From contig CAYJFK010000007.1 of NCBI GenBank assembly GCA_964369475.1, positions 1 through 63,622 on the forward strand: a stretch of 63,622 bases of DNA. Direction: 5' to 3'. This stretch comes from CAYJFK01 sp964369475 (GTDB lineage: Bacteria > Bacillota > Clostridia > Oscillospirales > Feifaniaceae). Below the pieces are notes generated by a model that ran no database searches, was not told the origin of the DNA, and worked only from the letters and a program-made list of their open reading frames with translations. Position numbers and translations under genes: made by a program. Below, one piece after another: positions 50,524-59,261 of this stretch. Every line of letters begins with the position of its first letter. Positions within the stretch are counted from its first letter, which is position 1.

Positions 50524-51660
50524 TTATTCCGCAACTACGTTCTCGTAGTACCAGTTTACATCCGAATAGTATTCGCTTGTCTTCATCGTTCCGTCGTTTG
50601 CCGGAATTTCGCCGTCAAAGACATCCCACTCGCCGTTTGCTATTGCAAGCTGTGCAGCTTCGATTGCCTCTGCTGTACCATCTGCTACAAGCTCCTCTGT
50701 TAGAGGCGATATGCCGATAAATCCTTCTGCAAGGCCGCCATAGTAGTTCTCGCCTGTCCATGTGCCGTTAACAGCGTTGTCTATCGCCCACTCGTAGTAG
50801 ACATCCCAATTCCAGATAGCCGATGTTAAAACAGCTGCAGGTGCGTCTTTGGACATGTCGGAGTTGTAGCCAATGCCCCAAACACGGTTTCTCTCTGCTG
50901 CAAGCTGAGGATTAGGTGTGTCGCAGTGCTGAGCGATAACATCACAATCCATGTCTATAAGTGCCTGTGCAGCTTGGGCTTCGCCTTCAGGGGAGAACCA
51001 GCTGCTTGTAACCTTAACATGAACTTCCGCATCGGGGTTTACCGAGGCAACGCCCATTGCAAATGCATTTAGTCCGCTTGTAACTTCGCCGTTTTCTGTA
51101 CCCCAAGCCGCTACATAGCCAACCTTGTTGCTCTCTGTCTTAAGACCTGCCGCAATACCTGTTAGGTAACGAGCTTGATAGATGCGGCCAAAGTAGTTAT
51201 TGAAGTTTGTGCCGTTCGACTTGTAGCCCGTTGCGTGCGAGAAGATAATTTCAGGATATTCTTCAGCAAGTGCCTCTACATAGTTCATGTAACCCCAGCT
51301 CGTTGCGAAGATAATGTCTGCGCCTTCTTCAATGCACTCTAAAAGTGCGTTGTCGATAGCAGTTGCATCGTCGTCTTCAATGTTGTTCTTACGGATAAGT
51401 TGGCTCTCGTCAATTCCGAGTGCCTCGATTGCCTTTACAATGCCCTGATCATGTGTATAGGAGTAGCCCGAACCCTCTGCAGGGTCAGAAATGTGGATAA
51501 CACCAATCTTGATGTCTTCCTTAGCAATTGCGGGAAGTATACCCTCGACAGTGTCGCCACCCTCGACAGTGTCGCCGGTTCCCTCGTCAGTCGATGCACA
51601 GCCTGCAAATAGTGCAAGCATCATGCATAGTGATAGTAGCAGTGCTAAATACTTTCTCAT
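50524..51660 (-). CDS. BMP family nucleoside-binding lipoprotein
   Basis: 378 aa. Signal peptide with lipobox LFAGC (Cys21); then basic-membrane-protein (Bmp/PnrA/Med) fold: KIGVIHISDPAEGSGYSYTHDQG, IIFATSWGYMNYVEALAEEYPEIIFSHATGY, DVIAQHCDTP, YYGGLAEGFIGISPL. It binds purine nucleosides outside the membrane and hands them to the ABC permeases. The start is ATG 51660, GGAGG 5 bp before; an in-frame TTG 4 codons earlier is inside that ribosome site. The gene follows xpt by 72 bp. Confidence 0.94.
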   Translation of the reverse strand: MRKYLALLLSLCMMLALFAGCASTDEGTGDTVEGGDTVEGILPAIAKEDIKIGVIHISDPAEGSGYSYTHDQGIVKAIEALGIDESQLIRKNNIEDDDATAIDNALLECIEEGADIIFATSWGYMNYVEALAEEYPEIIFSHATGYKSNGTNFNNYFGRIYQARYLTGIAAGLKTESNKVGYVAAWGTENGEVTSGLNAFAMGVASVNPDAEVHVKVTSSWFSPEGEAQAAQALIDMDCDVIAQHCDTPNPQLAAERNRVWGIGYNSDMSKDAPAAVLTSAIWNWDVYYEWAIDNAVNGTWTGENYYGGLAEGFIGISPLTEELVADGTAEAIEAAQLAIANGEWDVFDGEIPANDGTMKTSEYYSDVNWYYENVVAE

Positions 51661-51732
51661 CTCTTCCTCCAAAAATTTAATTTTCTATTCAAAAGACAGC
51701 AATGGCCGTCACTTTGACAAACAACAAAGGTC

Positions 51733-52302
51733 CTAAACAAACTGAACCTTGCCGCCCTCCATAGAGGCAATACGAGCGAGCGACTCGACTCTAATTCCCC
51801 TATTTCTAAGCAAATCGCCCCCCTCTTGGAAGGCCTTTTCTATAATAATGCCAATTCCGCAAAGCTCTGCGCCCGACTGTTCCACTATGTCTACAAGTGC
51901 ATATGCCGCATTTCCCCTTGCGAGGAAATCATCTATTATAAGCACCTTGTCGTCCTGATTTAAAAACTGCTTTGCCACAACTATGTCGTATGTAGTGCCA
52001 TGTGTGAAAGATTCGGCCTTAGACCTGTATACACCACCGGGGATATTGCTCGTCTTGTGCTTTTTGGCAAAAACGGCATTGCAAAAAAAATGCTGCGCAG
52101 CTAAACATGCTACTCCTATCCCCGAAGCTTCGATAGTTAGTATCTTGTTTACCCCGCAGTCCTTAAAAAGTCGTGCAAACTCCTTGCCCATCTCGTTAAA
52201 TAGCTCTATGTCCATGCAGTGATTTAGGAAGCTATCTACTCTTAAAATATTTCCACTTAGCACTATGCCATCCGCATTGATGCGCTCTTTTAGTAAATTC
52301 AT
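51733..52302 (-). CDS. xpt: xanthine phosphoribosyltransferase
   Basis: 189 aa. Type I phosphoribosyltransferase making XMP from xanthine and PRPP. PRPP loop VLIIDDFLARGNAAYALVDI; N-terminal hood with ILRVDSFLNHCMDIELFNEMGKEF; substrate stretch TIEASGIGVACLAAQ and FAKKHKTSNIPGG. First gene of the nucleoside operon. The leader upstream (52303-52497) has no purine riboswitch core (no GGGTGTCTACC-like sequence), though such switches often control xpt. Confidence 0.95.
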   Translation of the reverse strand: MNLLKERINADGIVLSGNILRVDSFLNHCMDIELFNEMGKEFARLFKDCGVNKILTIEASGIGVACLAAQHFFCNAVFAKKHKTSNIPGGVYRSKAESFTHGTTYDIVVAKQFLNQDDKVLIIDDFLARGNAAYALVDIVEQSGAELCGIGIIIEKAFQEGGDLLRNRGIRVESLARIASMEGGKVQFV

Positions 52303-52497
52303 GTTAAAATCACCACCGTCTATTTCTTAGTCACTTCACTATTTTACAATATTCGTCACAAAATTGCAACAATTGATTAAAGGATTTTTTAACTAAAACA
52401 TAGATGTTTTTTTACTATCAACACATATAAAATACACAAATTTGTACCAAAAACTTAACACTTTATTGAAAAAACCTTAACAAAGCATACATCCATT

Positions 52498-52527
52498 TTG
52501 ACCAAACAAGTATATAATATATATAAG
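52498..52527 (+). promoter_or_regulatory. promoter of the 52563 membrane protein
   Basis: TTGACC (52498-52503), 18-bp spacer, TATAAG (52522-52527). The leader is about 30 nt. The 195 bp upstream (52303-52497) are AT-rich and show no other feature. Confidence 0.65.
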
Positions 52528-52562
52528 ATAGAGCCTCCACACCTAAACAGAAAGGACAAGCT

Positions 52563-53060
52563 ATGAAAAAAGTTATAAGATTTAGGCTGGTTTTATCTGT
52601 TCTGCTAATCATGTTCACGATGCTACTGCCCTCCAGCTTTATGGTGCGTAGCGAAGTTGAAATTACAAGAACGGCCTATGGCTATATGTACAGTCACAAC
52701 ACATTTTTTAAAGATATAACAATATTTGCCGACAGGGCAAGCGGCAGGGCAGCTATTTCGATTTCATATGCTCATATGCCAAACAGGCATTACGAATGGA
52801 TATTAAATGAATACCCTTCACAGCAAATGGGTTTTGACACTTCGTACTGGCAAGGCATAATTAACTATGCCGAAAGCAGCCCACAACTTGCCAAGGTCGG
52901 CTATGGCAGGTCGTCTCATGTAAATCAGGTATATATAGACATGATTATATTAACGCTGATAGTTATAGTATTTATCCTGTTTTTCCTAATCCCGATGCAA
53001 AGGGTGCATCGGGCGCATAGAACGGCAAAATTTCAGCGATTTAGACCAAATGTTCAATAA
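52563..53060 (+). CDS. two-helix membrane protein of unknown function
   Basis: 165 aa. N-terminal helix (about 7-28), an outer region (29-122) rich in Tyr, Ser and His, and a second helix (about 124-145) followed by a basic cytoplasmic tail (RVHRAHRTAKFQRF). AAAGGA precedes the ATG. Own promoter and terminator. No family recognised; the topology could suit a small sensor or an envelope protein. Confidence 0.65.
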   Translation: MKKVIRFRLVLSVLLIMFTMLLPSSFMVRSEVEITRTAYGYMYSHNTFFKDITIFADRASGRAAISISYAHMPNRHYEWILNEYPSQQMGFDTSYWQGIINYAESSPQLAKVGYGRSSHVNQVYIDMIILTLIVIVFILFFLIPMQRVHRAHRTAKFQRFRPNVQ

Positions 53061-53087
53061 AAGAGCCACCGTTGGTGGCTCTTTTTG
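53059..53087 (+). terminator. terminator of the 52563 gene
   Basis: 12-bp stem AAAAGAGCCACC (53059-53070) with 53074-53085, loop GTT, then TGTG. It overlaps the stop codon. Confidence 0.85.
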
Positions 53088-53201
53088 TGTGCCTTTTACA
53101 TGAACAAACAAAGCTATGATGAGGCATAGGTTTCTCATGTTTTTCGATAGTTGCAATATATCATGAGATTTTCAAAAACTATTTATGAAGATATTAATTA
53201 A

Positions 53202-53230
53202 TTGCATTTTCATTGATAATATGTTATAAT
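53202..53230 (+). promoter_or_regulatory. promoter of the first small membrane paralogue
   Basis: TTGCAT (53202-53207), 17-bp spacer, TATAAT (53225-53230), 39 bp before the ATG. Both boxes equal those of the SNF promoter at 41612-41640. Confidence 0.8.
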
Positions 53231-53268
53231 TATAAAAAACTATTGTTTGCTTATCGGAGGGCAAAGCT

Positions 53269-53694
53269 ATGTCGATTCGCTTTTATGATTTTTTAAATAG
53301 TATGCTTATAGTTGCTCTCTATATTTCAATTCTTATTGACGATATTTTTAATAATTTTTTCCGATGGGATAACCGTATTGTATTTTGCATTTTAACTTTG
53401 GTAATTTTTCGGTCCGGACTTAGAGAATATATCAATCGAAAGAAAAACAATCTTGCAAGCGAGGATATATACGACTCTGCGCATAATGCTAAAAAGTATA
53501 GTCTAAAAATGCTAATGTATTCCCTATTGAGTTTTATACCGCTCTCGCTATTTTTGTTATACAGTAGCTTTTTAACAAGATTATCATTTTATGTTATATT
53601 AGTTGGAGGTCTTGTTAACCTGTGTTTAGGAGTTAAAACATATAAAAGGTATAAAATACTCAAAAAAAGTGATGCGTACACTTTCAAACAATAG
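53269..53694 (+). CDS. small membrane protein, paralogue 1, unknown
   Basis: 141 aa, about four helices (roughly 8-30, 35-52, 78-98, 104-122), with a basic loop between helix 2 and 3. DNA is AT-rich with codon use unlike most neighbours. GGAGGG lies 7 bp before the ATG. The N-terminal ISILIDDIF and the IFRS after helix 2 also occur, in the same spacing, in the next gene. Not recognised. Confidence 0.65.
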   Translation: MSIRFYDFLNSMLIVALYISILIDDIFNNFFRWDNRIVFCILTLVIFRSGLREYINRKKNNLASEDIYDSAHNAKKYSLKMLMYSLLSFIPLSLFLLYSSFLTRLSFYVILVGGLVNLCLGVKTYKRYKILKKSDAYTFKQ

Positions 53695-53856
53695 CAGGAC
53701 TTGAGATATATCTCTATCCAAATAAGGTAAGATATTTGGACGGTTCAAGCTACTATTTTAACTACACAGCACAAGCAGAAGATGTGCATTTAGACTTTTT
53801 TAGACTAGGTCAAAGAGATTGAACATAGCGAAATTGTTTTGTTTGGGGAGTTAGAT

Positions 53857-54279
53857 GTGATTAAGTGTATAGTCCAAAATTCAGATTATCTATATGGTAT
53901 CTTTTTCTATATTGCACTTCTCTATGACGATATTCATCAGAACCATATTGGTTTCATCTTGAAGTTGATAATAGTTTTAGCTTTGATTCGTAGTATTTTA
54001 CTTTTCTACCGAAAGGTTGTTATATCTAACAAGAGCACATCAGATTGCACGTTTTTTAGATCGTTAAACTATGTTAAAGAGTATACGACCAGGCTTTTCA
54101 CGTCTTGTATTAGCACTATCTTGCTTTTGTTACTGGTCATTGGAGCAAACTTGAACTTTAACTACAATTACTGTGTTACTTTCACAGTTGTATTATCTTT
54201 TGCATTGTACTATTTGTTTTATGGTATTATAATGTTAGCACAGTATTTCAAGCTGATGAAGGAGCAAGATTGTCAGTAA
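53857..54279 (+). CDS. small membrane protein, paralogue 2, unknown
   Basis: 140 aa, about four helices. Start is GTG 53857: GGGGAG lies 6 bp upstream; an in-frame TTG 6 codons earlier is inside that site. The pattern FYIALLYDDIHQN matches LYISILIDDIFNN of paralogue 1, and LIRS matches IFRS. The gap to paralogue 1 is 162 bp with no own clear promoter. AT-rich as its partner. Function unknown. Confidence 0.6.
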   Translation: MIKCIVQNSDYLYGIFFYIALLYDDIHQNHIGFILKLIIVLALIRSILLFYRKVVISNKSTSDCTFFRSLNYVKEYTTRLFTSCISTILLLLLVIGANLNFNYNYCVTFTVVLSFALYYLFYGIIMLAQYFKLMKEQDCQ

Positions 54280-54282
54280 ACC

Positions 54283-54312
54283 AAAAAGGGTAGCCCCACG
54301 GCTACCCTTTTT
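54283..54312. terminator. bidirectional terminator between paralogue 2 and fba
   Basis: 13-bp stem (54283-54295 with 54300-54312), loop CCAC, A-run before and T-run after. It separates converging transcripts. Confidence 0.9.
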
Positions 54313-54321
54313 ACTGCTATT

Positions 54322-55257
54322 CTACGCCTTCCCCGAACAGCCTAGCACATTTCTTAGCTTATGCGCCACAACTTCCTTTATCGCACTTCTTGCCGGTGAC
54401 AGATATTGTCTTGGGTCGAAGTGAGTTGGGTTTTCAAACAGATGCTTTCTGACCGATGCCGTCATTGCAAGGCGGAGGTCGGAGTCTATGTTTATTTTGC
54501 AGACAGCCATAGATGCCGCCTGTCTAAGCATATCCTCGGGAACACCAATTGCGCCGCCCATCTGGCCGCCGTTTTCGTTTACTATTTTAACATATTCCTG
54601 CATAACGGAAGATGCGCCGTGAAGGACTATCGGGAAACCTGGTAGTCTCTTACCGACCTCCTCCAAAATGTCAAATCTAAGCTGCGGCTTTGTCCCCGGT
54701 TTAAACTTAAATGCGCCGTGGCTCGTTCCTATTGCAATTGCAAGGGAATCAACCCCTGTGCGCTCTACAAATTCCTCTACCTCGGCAGGGTCTGTGTAGG
54801 AGGAGTCTGCCTCCGATACATTGACATCGTCCTCAACACCTGCAAGGCGGCCGAGCTCTCCCTCGACCATAACGCCCCTTGCGTGGGCATAGTCGACGAC
54901 CTCTTTTGTTAGGCGAACATTTTCCTCGAAGGAGTGGTGCGAGCCGTCTATCATAACGGAGGTAAAGCCGCCGTCTATGCAGGACTTGCATATTTCAAAG
55001 CTGTCGCCATGGTCGAGATGAAGTGCAATGGGGAGGCCCGTGTCCTCTATTGCGGCCTCGACCAGTTTCATTAAGTAGGTGTGCTTGGCATACTTCCTTG
55101 CCCCTGCCGACACTTGCAAAATCAGCGGTGCGCCCTCCTCTTTTGCGGCTTCTGTGATGCCCTGCACAATCTCCATGTTGTTTACATTAAATGCGCCGAT
55201 GGCATAGCCCCCCTCATAGGCGGCTTTGAACATATCCATAGGTGTAACAAGTGGCAT
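54322..55257 (-). CDS. fba: fructose-bisphosphate aldolase, class II
   Basis: 311 aa, zinc-dependent aldolase of glycolysis. Blocks: GAFNVNNMEIVQGI (21-34), LHLDHGDS (79-86; Asp82 catalytic, His83 zinc), DGSHHSFEENV, VEGELG (131-136), GTSHGAFKF (His180 zinc) and VLHGASSV (His213 zinc). GGGTT-type loop for phosphate appears as NIDSDLRLAM. It is a single gene; its 5' end at 55257 is 62 bp from the ABC ATPase stop. AGGAG precedes the ATG. Confidence 0.96.
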   Translation of the reverse strand: MPLVTPMDMFKAAYEGGYAIGAFNVNNMEIVQGITEAAKEEGAPLILQVSAGARKYAKHTYLMKLVEAAIEDTGLPIALHLDHGDSFEICKSCIDGGFTSVMIDGSHHSFEENVRLTKEVVDYAHARGVMVEGELGRLAGVEDDVNVSEADSSYTDPAEVEEFVERTGVDSLAIAIGTSHGAFKFKPGTKPQLRFDILEEVGKRLPGFPIVLHGASSVMQEYVKIVNENGGQMGGAIGVPEDMLRQAASMAVCKINIDSDLRLAMTASVRKHLFENPTHFDPRQYLSPARSAIKEVVAHKLRNVLGCSGKA

Positions 55258-55319
55258 AATGCGGCACTCCTTTCGAAATTAAGTTTACGGCATAAACCGT
55301 TAACTATATTTTACAATGT

Positions 55320-55892
55320 TTAAGTTGATTTTGCAAGGGAAATTATGTCGGCATTTAGCTCTTTTGCATCTCGCAAATCGTGTGTGACAATTACAGTCGT
55401 GCGGCCACTAATATTCTCTGCCAGATACTCCAAAACTTCCCCTCTAAGTGCCTCGTCGAGCCCTTTAAATGGCTCGTCTAAAAATAGTGTGTCACACTTT
55501 GACATAACAGCCCTAACAAGTGCCACCCTGCGGCGCATACCGCCCGACAGCTCCTTTACAGGCTTTGTTATATCCTCACCCATAAGCCCGACCTTTGCAA
55601 GGTGCTCTTTTATGCTACTTGAAGCCCCGACAAGGCGGATATTTGCAATGGCAGATGCCGCCTCGCACAGTCTGTCCTCTTGGAATACTACACCGTAGGG
55701 CGGTGCTATGCCGCTAAAACTGCCGCTATCAGCCCGATCAAGCCCCATAAGAATTCTAATTAGCGTTGTTTTACCCTCGCCCGAGGGGCCCATAATGCAT
55801 GTTATACCGCCCGACTTTATTTCGGCAGAAAAATCCTTTAACACGACCTTTTCGCCGAAGGATTTGCATAGCTGCTCTATTCTCATTGACAA
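55320..55892 (-). CDS. ABC transporter ATP-binding protein (SsuB/TauB type)
   Basis: 190 aa, a short ABC domain. Walker A GPSGEGKTT (about 36-44), Q-loop VVFQEDRL, signature ELSGGMRRRVALVRA, Walker B TLFLDEPFKGLD, and switch His in VIVTHD. It overlaps the permease by 10 bp and so belongs to the SBP-permease-ATPase set. The Gly-Glu in the P-loop (GEGKTT) instead of the common Gly-Ser is a variant seen in this family. Confidence 0.92.
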   Translation of the reverse strand: MSMRIEQLCKSFGEKVVLKDFSAEIKSGGITCIMGPSGEGKTTLIRILMGLDRADSGSFSGIAPPYGVVFQEDRLCEAASAIANIRLVGASSSIKEHLAKVGLMGEDITKPVKELSGGMRRRVALVRAVMSKCDTLFLDEPFKGLDEALRGEVLEYLAENISGRTTVIVTHDLRDAKELNADIISLAKST

Positions 55893-56656
55893 ATCCCCCT
55901 GTCGGACATATTTTTAATGCTATCTATAATCTTAACAACGACCTTTTCGATTATGGCAGATAGCACAATAACAACGAGCGTCCATGCAAACAGCTCGCCC
56001 GTCGAGAGATATATCTTTGCCTGATAGAGCCGCTCTCCGATAGTGCCCGACGGCAGGCCTATTACCTCTGCCGCAACGCCCGATTTCCAGCACATGCCAA
56101 GCGCTACCTTAGCGGCAGTAGCAAGGGAGGGCAGAATTTGCGGCATGTAGACATAGAGCACTCTATGAGCTTTTTTAATGTTAAAGACACGTGCCATCTC
56201 GACAAGGCTAAAATCGACACTCGCTATGCCTTGCGACATGCCTGCATATATTATGGGAAAACCCATTATAAAGGCGATAAATACAGCAAGCCCCGACGAG
56301 CCCACCCAAAGTAGCGCAAGAATTGTAAAGGATGCGACAGGCGTTGCACGCATGGCCGATGTGATTGGGTGAAGTAGCGAGCTTATTATTTGGTTTTTCG
56401 ACATGTAGCCAAGAGCTATGCCTAAAATTAAAGCGGCAGTGTATCCTGCCATTATACGTGTTGTCGAGGTTAGAACGCTCTGCCAAAAACTTGCCGTTAC
56501 CGCAAGCCTAAAAAGCGTTGCCACGACCTCTAAAGGCGAGACGAGCAACACTGAATTTGAGATAAAAAAGGCCGCCGCCTGCCAGACTATCAGCCAAAAG
56601 CAGACGGCGGCAACCTTAATTACCAGTTCTTTACTTGTTGTAGTAGAACGCTTCAT
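55883..56656 (-). CDS. ABC transporter permease (SsuC/TauC type)
   Basis: 257 aa, six helices. The ATPase contact loop is in EMARVFNIKKAHRVLYVYMPQILPSLATAAKVALGMCWKSGVAAEV. Start ATG 56656 lies inside the end of the SBP gene (overlap 26 bp), GGAGGGG 9 bp before; the frame is open 16 codons earlier. It forms the pore for the substrate held by the lipoprotein. The substrate (sulfonate, thiamine precursor, other) is not evident. Confidence 0.9.
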   Translation of the reverse strand: MKRSTTTSKELVIKVAAVCFWLIVWQAAAFFISNSVLLVSPLEVVATLFRLAVTASFWQSVLTSTTRIMAGYTAALILGIALGYMSKNQIISSLLHPITSAMRATPVASFTILALLWVGSSGLAVFIAFIMGFPIIYAGMSQGIASVDFSLVEMARVFNIKKAHRVLYVYMPQILPSLATAAKVALGMCWKSGVAAEVIGLPSGTIGERLYQAKIYLSTGELFAWTLVVIVLSAIIEKVVVKIIDSIKNMSDRGICQ

Positions 56657-57689
56657 CGGGCATTGCCCCTCCGACAGCTGCGGGATTTTGCTCATGCAGT
56701 GCATTTAGGTAGCCTTCAAGCTTTTCCTGCATTTCCGCACCTGTTATCATTGTAATATTGCAGTATGGTAGAGCCACCTTTGCAATGGGCTCGGGTACAA
56801 TATCGTATCCGCCTATTAGGGCTGCTGTACCGTCCGGATCTGTTACCGTCATGTCGACAGATGCTGTGTAGTCCTCCATAAACTCATCAAATGCAGCCTT
56901 GTTTTCTGCAAGGAAGTCTGTGTTAACAACAACAACTCCTGTTACTATTGTGCTACCGTCTGTCGCAACAGCTTCCCACTCCTCTGTTAGATCAAGGGCT
57001 ATTCTTGCATTTTCGTTGCTTGCAAGAACTGTCGATACAAAGGGCTGTGGTAGCATTGCCACCATATCAGGGCCTGTTAGAGAGGCTGCAACCTCTGCCG
57101 CTTCCGACTTAAACTCTATTGTTAGATCGGTCGCAGGGTCTATGCCATTGTTTGACAAAACATAGTTTAAAGAATACTCTGGAGTCGTGCCTTTACCTGT
57201 TGTGTAGACAGTTTTTCCAACAAGGTCTTGTATTGTATTTATACTGTCGCCTGTATCTACAACATATAAAACGCCAAGTGTATTTATACCTGCTACCTGA
57301 ATATTAACTTCGGGCTTTTGGTATAGAGTGGCTGCAAGGTTGCTCGGGATAAGAGCCACATCTACTGCGCCTGTTGCAATAAGGCCTGTAATCTCGTCTG
57401 CTTTGCCGTACATTGTAACATTGTAGTCGTGACGAGTCTCGCCGGCTTCCATGTCGCTCATTAGGTTAACAAGTCCCATTGTTGTAGGGCCTTTTAGCGA
57501 TGCTATATTAAAAGCGGTGCGAGGTGTTTCTACAACTTCGTCTTGTCCATCGTCTGTCGGTGGTGTTTCCTCTGTTCCGCCCTGCTCTGTTCCTTGGTTT
57601 GGATCTTCTACCACAGGTGGATCTTCTGTGCTTGCACATCCTACGAAAACAAGCATTAAAATAAGTATCATTGCAAGTAGTTTCTTCAT
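56631..57689 (-). CDS. ABC transporter substrate-binding lipoprotein (NMT1/TauA-like)
   Basis: 352 aa. Lipobox VFVGC (Cys18), an acidic Glu/Thr/Pro-rich linker (to about 52), then a two-lobed binding fold: FNIASLKGPTTMGLVNLM, GAVDVALIPSNLAATLYQ, VGKTVYTTGKGTTPEYSLNYVL, MVAMLPQPFVST. The family includes TauA, SsuA and ThiY-like proteins. The gene is the first of three and has a good promoter (57722-57750). GGAGAG before ATG. Confidence 0.92.
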   Translation of the reverse strand: MKKLLAMILILMLVFVGCASTEDPPVVEDPNQGTEQGGTEETPPTDDGQDEVVETPRTAFNIASLKGPTTMGLVNLMSDMEAGETRHDYNVTMYGKADEITGLIATGAVDVALIPSNLAATLYQKPEVNIQVAGINTLGVLYVVDTGDSINTIQDLVGKTVYTTGKGTTPEYSLNYVLSNNGIDPATDLTIEFKSEAAEVAASLTGPDMVAMLPQPFVSTVLASNENARIALDLTEEWEAVATDGSTIVTGVVVVNTDFLAENKAAFDEFMEDYTASVDMTVTDPDGTAALIGGYDIVPEPIAKVALPYCNITMITGAEMQEKLEGYLNALHEQNPAAVGGAMPDEAFYYNK

Positions 57690-57721
57690 TTTCTCTCTCC
57701 TTTATTTGAATATTTGTCATA

Positions 57722-57750
57722 ATTATAACATAGCTAATGCAAGATGTAAA
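57722..57750 (-). promoter_or_regulatory. promoter of the ABC importer operon
   Basis: On the minus strand TTTACA (57745-57750), 17-bp spacer, TATAAT (57722-57727), 32 bp before the ATG. Confidence 0.8.
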
Positions 57751-57813
57751 GGGAGTAGAATGAAATTCATACTAATATTATATGATTATATTTTAGTGGT
57801 GAAAATGTGACAG

Positions 57814-59250
57814 TTACACATTAATCTCACTCGATATACCGCTCTTAAGCCACGGTTTTATGCTTGGAGTTAGTAGTTCATTTACAAATTCTTCCACCTG
57901 ACTTGGGCATCTGCCTATGTATAGCATTGGGTCGAGTAGCTCCTTTGCACGTTCGGGAGTTAGCCCAAACTCACTGTCGCCGCAAATGCGTTCCATTAGG
58001 TCGTTGTCCTTGCCCTCTACCTTTACAACAGCGCCTGCCGCTTGGGAGTGAACACGGATTTTCTCGTGAAGTTCTTGTCTGTCGCCGCCACGCTTTACAC
58101 ATTCCATAAGAATGTTCTCGGTAGCCATAAAGGGGAGTTCCGCCATAAGTCTGCGCTCTACAACGCCCTCGTATACAACAAGACCCGACACTATGTTTAA
58201 ATACAAAGTTAAAACGGCATCTATGCCGAGGAAGCACTCGGGGATAGCTATTCTACGGTTTGCCGAGTCGTCGAGCGTTCTCTCGAACCACTGTGTCGAG
58301 GCTGTAAGGGCCGGATTTTGTGCCGCCGTTATAACATATCTTGCAAGCGAGCCTATACGCTCAGAGCGCATGGGGTTTCTCTTGTACGCCATGGCCGACG
58401 ATCCGATTTGTCCTTTTTCAAATGGTTCTTCCATCTCTTTAAAGTTTTGCAGTAGGCGCATGTCGTTCGAAAACTTCGAGGCCGACTGAGCAATTCCCGA
58501 CAGGCAGTCGAGCACCATTGCATCTACCTTGCGAGAATATGTCTGCCCCGACACGGGCACTACCTTATCAAATCCCATTTCCTCGGCAATAAGGCGCTCG
58601 AGCTCTTTTATCTTGAAATCATCCCCTTCAAAAAGCTCTACAAAGCTTGCTTGCGAGCCTGTTGTGCCTTTAGATCCGAGCAGTGCAAGGGTATCTATTC
58701 TGTGGTTTATTTCCTCTAAATCGAGAAGTAGCTCGTTTGCCCAAAGTGTGGCACGCTTTCCGACCGTCGTGGGCTGTGCCGGTTGCAGATGTGTATATGC
58801 AAGGGCAGGCGCACTGCGATGCTCCATTGCAAACTGCCCGAGTTTTTCTATAACGGCGCAGAGCTTTGCTCTAACGAGCTTTAGCCCTTCACGCATTAGT
58901 ATTACATCTGTGTTGTCGCCGACATAGCACGAGGTTGCACCGAGGTGGATAATGCCTGCCGCTTTAGGTGCGCATTTGCCGTAGACCCTAACATGAGCCA
59001 TAACATCGTGTCTTGTTATGCGCTCCTCTGCGGCAGCGTCCTCCATGTCTATATCGTATATGTGCGCCTCGAGCTCCTCGACTTGTTCCTCTGTAACGGG
59101 GAGACCGAGCTTCATTTCAGCTCTTGCAAGGGCAATCCACAGTTTTCTCCACATGGAAAACTTTGTGTGCTCCGAAAAGAGCTCCCTCATCTCGGTCGAG
59201 GCATATCTGCTACAAAGGGGCGAGCGATATTCGCTGTACATATCTTTCAT
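57814..59250 (-). CDS. purB: adenylosuccinate lyase
   Basis: 478 aa. Enzyme of purine synthesis: splits SAICAR and adenylosuccinate, releasing fumarate. Motifs: TRHDVMAHV (79-87), IHLGATS (101-107), THLQPAQPTT (153-162), and the signature GSSAMAYKRNP (283-293) with catalytic Ser loop. Its start is 11 bp after coaW; last of OPT-coaW-purB. Length fits the eukaryote-like long PurB form seen in many Clostridia. Confidence 0.96.
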   Translation of the reverse strand: MKDMYSEYRSPLCSRYASTEMRELFSEHTKFSMWRKLWIALARAEMKLGLPVTEEQVEELEAHIYDIDMEDAAAEERITRHDVMAHVRVYGKCAPKAAGIIHLGATSCYVGDNTDVILMREGLKLVRAKLCAVIEKLGQFAMEHRSAPALAYTHLQPAQPTTVGKRATLWANELLLDLEEINHRIDTLALLGSKGTTGSQASFVELFEGDDFKIKELERLIAEEMGFDKVVPVSGQTYSRKVDAMVLDCLSGIAQSASKFSNDMRLLQNFKEMEEPFEKGQIGSSAMAYKRNPMRSERIGSLARYVITAAQNPALTASTQWFERTLDDSANRRIAIPECFLGIDAVLTLYLNIVSGLVVYEGVVERRLMAELPFMATENILMECVKRGGDRQELHEKIRVHSQAAGAVVKVEGKDNDLMERICGDSEFGLTPERAKELLDPMLYIGRCPSQVEEFVNELLTPSIKPWLKSGISSEINV

Positions 59251-59261
59251 ATTGTCAACTC

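Noticed and set aside
52386..52400. TTTTTTAACTAA shared by the xpt upstream region and the cit promoter region (28650-28665)
   Set aside because: Both places are very AT-rich, so a 12-bp match is not convincing as a shared operator.
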